The notes under the pieces: model-generated
What the model was told of the DNA's origin: nothing
The model's database searches: none
The model's input: only the letters and a program-made list of their open reading frames with translations
In this document: positions 5,424 through 6,826 of the stretch, in pieces
Position numbering within the stretch: position 1 is the first letter of the stretch
How the letters are laid out: each line of letters opens with the position of its first letter
Made by a program: the position numbers and the translations under genes
Assembly: GCA_036501345.1 (NCBI GenBank)
Contig: DASYAN010000191.1
Span: 1 to 6,826, forward strand
Source of the DNA: DASYAN01 sp036501345
GTDB lineage: Bacteria; Chloroflexota; Ktedonobacteria; Ktedonobacterales; Ktedonobacteraceae
Reading direction: 5' to 3'
DNA length: 6,826 nt

Positions 5424-5921
5424 TCAATGTGCGAGGCTAGAAAAGACCTCCTGGCGTGTTTCCAACATTTGGAGTAGCATTTGTAGGCCTTGTCTAGCTC
5501 CGAGATGTTGTCTTTGACTCAAAGTTGTTGCAGTAGCAATGGCAAATTCGTCTTCGTCTAGAAGCAGCGGCTTCCCAGCCGGATTAACCCATACATCTAG
5601 CAAAAGGTCAACTTGCTGAATATAATCTCTGTCGAGTTGAGCCGGCTCGGTTATATTACAATACCAGCCCTTGTGCATGCCGATTGCACTGCTAATTGCA
5701 AAAATATTGAACCAGCGATCGGTATAGTAATACTCTCTAAACTGGTCTTGGGGCTCAAAACGTGTGTATCCTAGATCTCGCATCGGCAATGTCCAGCTTG
5801 CCTGGAGTACAACTCCATGGGTAAGATGTTCAACGATATGACCTGTATAGCGAATTTTTTCCTCTCTCTGCGGAGAGAGTTTAATCACTATTACCTGATG
5901 TCCAGGCTGGTATTGTAGCAT
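5424..5921 (-). CDS. DUF402 family protein (possible nucleotide phosphatase)
   Basis: Protein of 165 residues with the DUF402 barrel motifs in order: EYYYTDRWFNIF (63-74), KGWYCNIT (84-91), VDLLLDVWV (104-112) and LDEDEF (121-126), where acidic residues bind divalent metal in characterised members. Known relatives include a staphylococcal nucleoside tri/diphosphate phosphatase and FomD; the substrate here is unknown. The N-terminal 60 residues are a variable strand-rich part. The start is the ATG at 5921, preceded by GAAAGGA at eight bases; the in-frame extension to 6008 runs through the predicted promoter and is rejected. Monocistronic as far as seen; the next gene on this strand starts about 400 bases further on. 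Confidence 0.85.
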   Translation of the reverse strand: MLQYQPGHQVIVIKLSPQREEKIRYTGHIVEHLTHGVVLQASWTLPMRDLGYTRFEPQDQFREYYYTDRWFNIFAISSAIGMHKGWYCNITEPAQLDRDYIQQVDLLLDVWVNPAGKPLLLDEDEFAIATATTLSQRQHLGARQGLQMLLQMLETRQEVFSSLAH

Positions 5922-5947
5922 TCCTGGTTTCCTTTCAAGTGATATAA

Positions 5948-5976
5948 AGTATAACGTATTTCTATCTATTATGCAA
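5948..5976 (-). promoter_or_regulatory. Promoter of the DUF402 gene
   Basis: On the minus strand TTGCAT (5976-5971) and TATACT (5953-5948) are 17 bases apart, with the start of transcription expected near 5941, giving a leader of about 20 bases before the ATG. The -10 matches five of six. The position inside the longer reading frame supports the shorter start. Confidence 0.58.
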
Positions 5977-6320
5977 TGAAAGATCCAAAGGGCCTTTATT
6001 AGCGACAAGCTTGCTTTTTTCTTGACCGTATGCTAGAATGAGAACGATAAAAAAAAGGATATTTAAAAGCATAACTTTTTATATACACACACTTCCGTGA
6101 TCAAGAATAAAGCTAAAAATAAATGTACATAGAAAGCTAGTTGATATAAAAGGTAGCTGCCGGATTACTTGATGATCATAGAAAATAGTATTTATGAAAA
6201 TATATATAAATACCAATTTATATATACCATGGGCAGAGAGCCATCAGTGAGACTAATGGATCTTCAGTTTTTTTGTTAAGAGGGGTAGTCTTCTCCCCGA
6301 CTTTGTGTAGAGAGTAAGGC
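5977..6320. other. AT-rich gene-free region upstream of the right-edge gene
   Basis: About 340 bases, strongly AT-rich in 6045-6230, with no supported gene. It holds a weak plus-strand promoter candidate (TTGACC 6022-6027, 18 bases, GATAAA 6046-6051), overlapping AT dyads at 6188-6226, a run of seven or more T at 6268-6274, and a bulged hairpin GGGG(T)AG / CTCCCC at 6282-6298. Which of these matter for expression of the next gene cannot be told. Confidence 0.5.
6188..6226. repeat. Two overlapping AT-rich inverted repeats
   Basis: TATATATAAAT (6201-6211), loop ACCA, ATTTATATATA (6216-6226) is a perfect 11-bp stem. GTATTTAT (6188-6195) with ATAAATAC (6206-6213) is a second perfect 8-bp stem. 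They share 6206-6211 and so exclude each other in RNA. The AT-only content makes chance more likely than for a mixed sequence. Confidence 0.5.
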
Positions 6321-6826
6321 ATGGAATACCTACTTGACTTGACAACCCTTATACCAATGCTGTCAAGACAGCAGCAAAGTGGAGAGTTGCTGGCTTCCAG
6401 GGTACATATTCCTGGGATGAATGAGCTCTGTCAGGCTCACTTAGACCTCGTTGAGGGGACCATCCAGTCATGTGTGATCCGCACAATGACTGGAAATGTC
6501 CTAGCTCAAGGCGACAACGCAGTTGCTGTGTTAGCGAGACTGGTGCTGAAATGGAACTGGACAGTACACCAGACAGAGCCGTTGTCATCTCAGACACCTC
6601 GCCCTCGTTCACAGCCCAATACTCGGGATGACGCATATCTGATTCCATATAAAGCTGAGAGGATTAACCTAACTGAACTCAATGCATTATCCCGAACTCA
6701 TAGAAAAGTGTTCGGGCTAATTGACGGTACACGGTCCACTCAAAGGATCGCCGAATTTCTCTCTGGTGCAGAGAGAGCGGACTTACCTACAATACTGCGC
6801 GATCTACGTAGCAAAAGGTTGATCTT
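6321..6826 (+). CDS. Unrecognised protein with winged-helix-like C-terminal part (partial, open at right edge)
   Basis: Open frame of 168 codons plus two bases with no stop before the window ends. Residues 1-85 (with GELLASRVHIPGMNELCQAHLDL and CVIRTMTGNVLAQGDNAVAVLARLVLKWNW) form a mixed helix/strand part vaguely like DUF4388-type sensor modules. Residues 86-105 are a polar Pro/Gln/Arg linker. Residues 118-168 (LSRTHRKVFGLIDGTRSTQRIAEFL, then LPTILRDLRSKRLI, read with a short gap) resemble the winged-helix tails in which xLIDGxRSxxEIA precedes a recognition helix. The frame is closed upstream by TAA at 6315, so ATG 6321 is the first start; its ribosome binding site is weak (AGAGAG, 6309-6314). 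An overlapping minus-strand frame at 6349-6648 is judged a shadow. Function unknown. Confidence 0.7.
   Translation, partial: MEYLLDLTTLIPMLSRQQQSGELLASRVHIPGMNELCQAHLDLVEGTIQSCVIRTMTGNVLAQGDNAVAVLARLVLKWNWTVHQTEPLSSQTPRPRSQPNTRDDAYLIPYKAERINLTELNALSRTHRKVFGLIDGTRSTQRIAEFLSGAERADLPTILRDLRSKRLI
6335..6373. repeat. Overlapping dyads in the start of the right-edge gene
   Basis: TGCTGTC (6358-6364), AA, GACAGCA (6367-6373) is a perfect 7-bp palindrome with a two-base centre. The copy of TGTCAAG in it also pairs with an upstream CTTGACA, 16 bases away. The element falls in codons 5-18 of the open frame. Confidence 0.45.

Noticed and set aside
6229..6279. 16-codon frame MGREPSVRLMDLQFFC in the AT-rich gap
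   Set aside because: No ribosome binding site precedes it and it is too short to tell from chance.
6349..6648. Minus-strand frame of 99 codons
   Set aside because: It lies wholly opposite the better-supported plus-strand frame 6321-6826, has no recognisable domain, and shows shadow-like composition.

Overview
The window reads as a piece of a chromosome from a Gram-positive-like, mid-GC bacterium. The best guess is a Chloroflexota lineage such as Ktedonobacteria. The reasons are a small DUF5670 membrane protein, a DUF402 protein, purine-rich Shine-Dalgarno sites, roughly balanced base composition, and a MglB/MglA-type polarity cassette. This taxonomic call is inference from gene content, not from a marker gene. 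There is no tRNA, rRNA, CRISPR array or recognisable insertion sequence.

Layout: (1) 1-555, minus strand: the 5' part of an ABC-2 type transporter ATPase that runs off the left edge. (2) 773-943, plus: a tiny two-helix membrane protein (DUF5670), with a plausible promoter upstream and a strong terminator downstream. (3) 1048-2721, plus: guaB (IMP dehydrogenase), with its own promoter. A well-formed terminator-like hairpin lies in its leader, with the T-run abutting the ribosome binding site, so premature termination may control it. (4) 3004-4522, plus: a three-gene cassette of a short Roadblock/LC7 protein, an MglB-like Roadblock protein and an MglA-like small GTPase. It is preceded by a 20-bp-period direct repeat and ends at a perfect hairpin shared with the convergent next gene. 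(5) 4562-5026, minus: a compact HAD-fold phosphatase resembling the P-type ATPase P domain. (6) 5424-5921, minus: a DUF402 protein with a good promoter. (7) 5977-6320: an AT-rich gene-free stretch with nested dyads. (8) 6321-6826, plus: the start of an unrecognised protein with a winged-helix-like C-terminal part, open at the right edge.

The part with the clearest shared function is the Roadblock / MglB / MglA cassette. By analogy with Myxococcus xanthus, MglA is a Ras-like switch marking a cell pole or zone and MglB is its GTPase-activating partner. Catalytic residues of MglA are preserved here, so the switch should be active. The extra Roadblock gene placed first could be a third component (a heterodimer partner or MglC-like adaptor). 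The other genes look like independent units with housekeeping or unknown roles.

All family calls come from reading motifs and remembered family sequences. No database search or folding program was run. Start sites for the MglB-like and HAD genes were chosen by ribosome binding site and family length and differ from the longest reading frames.
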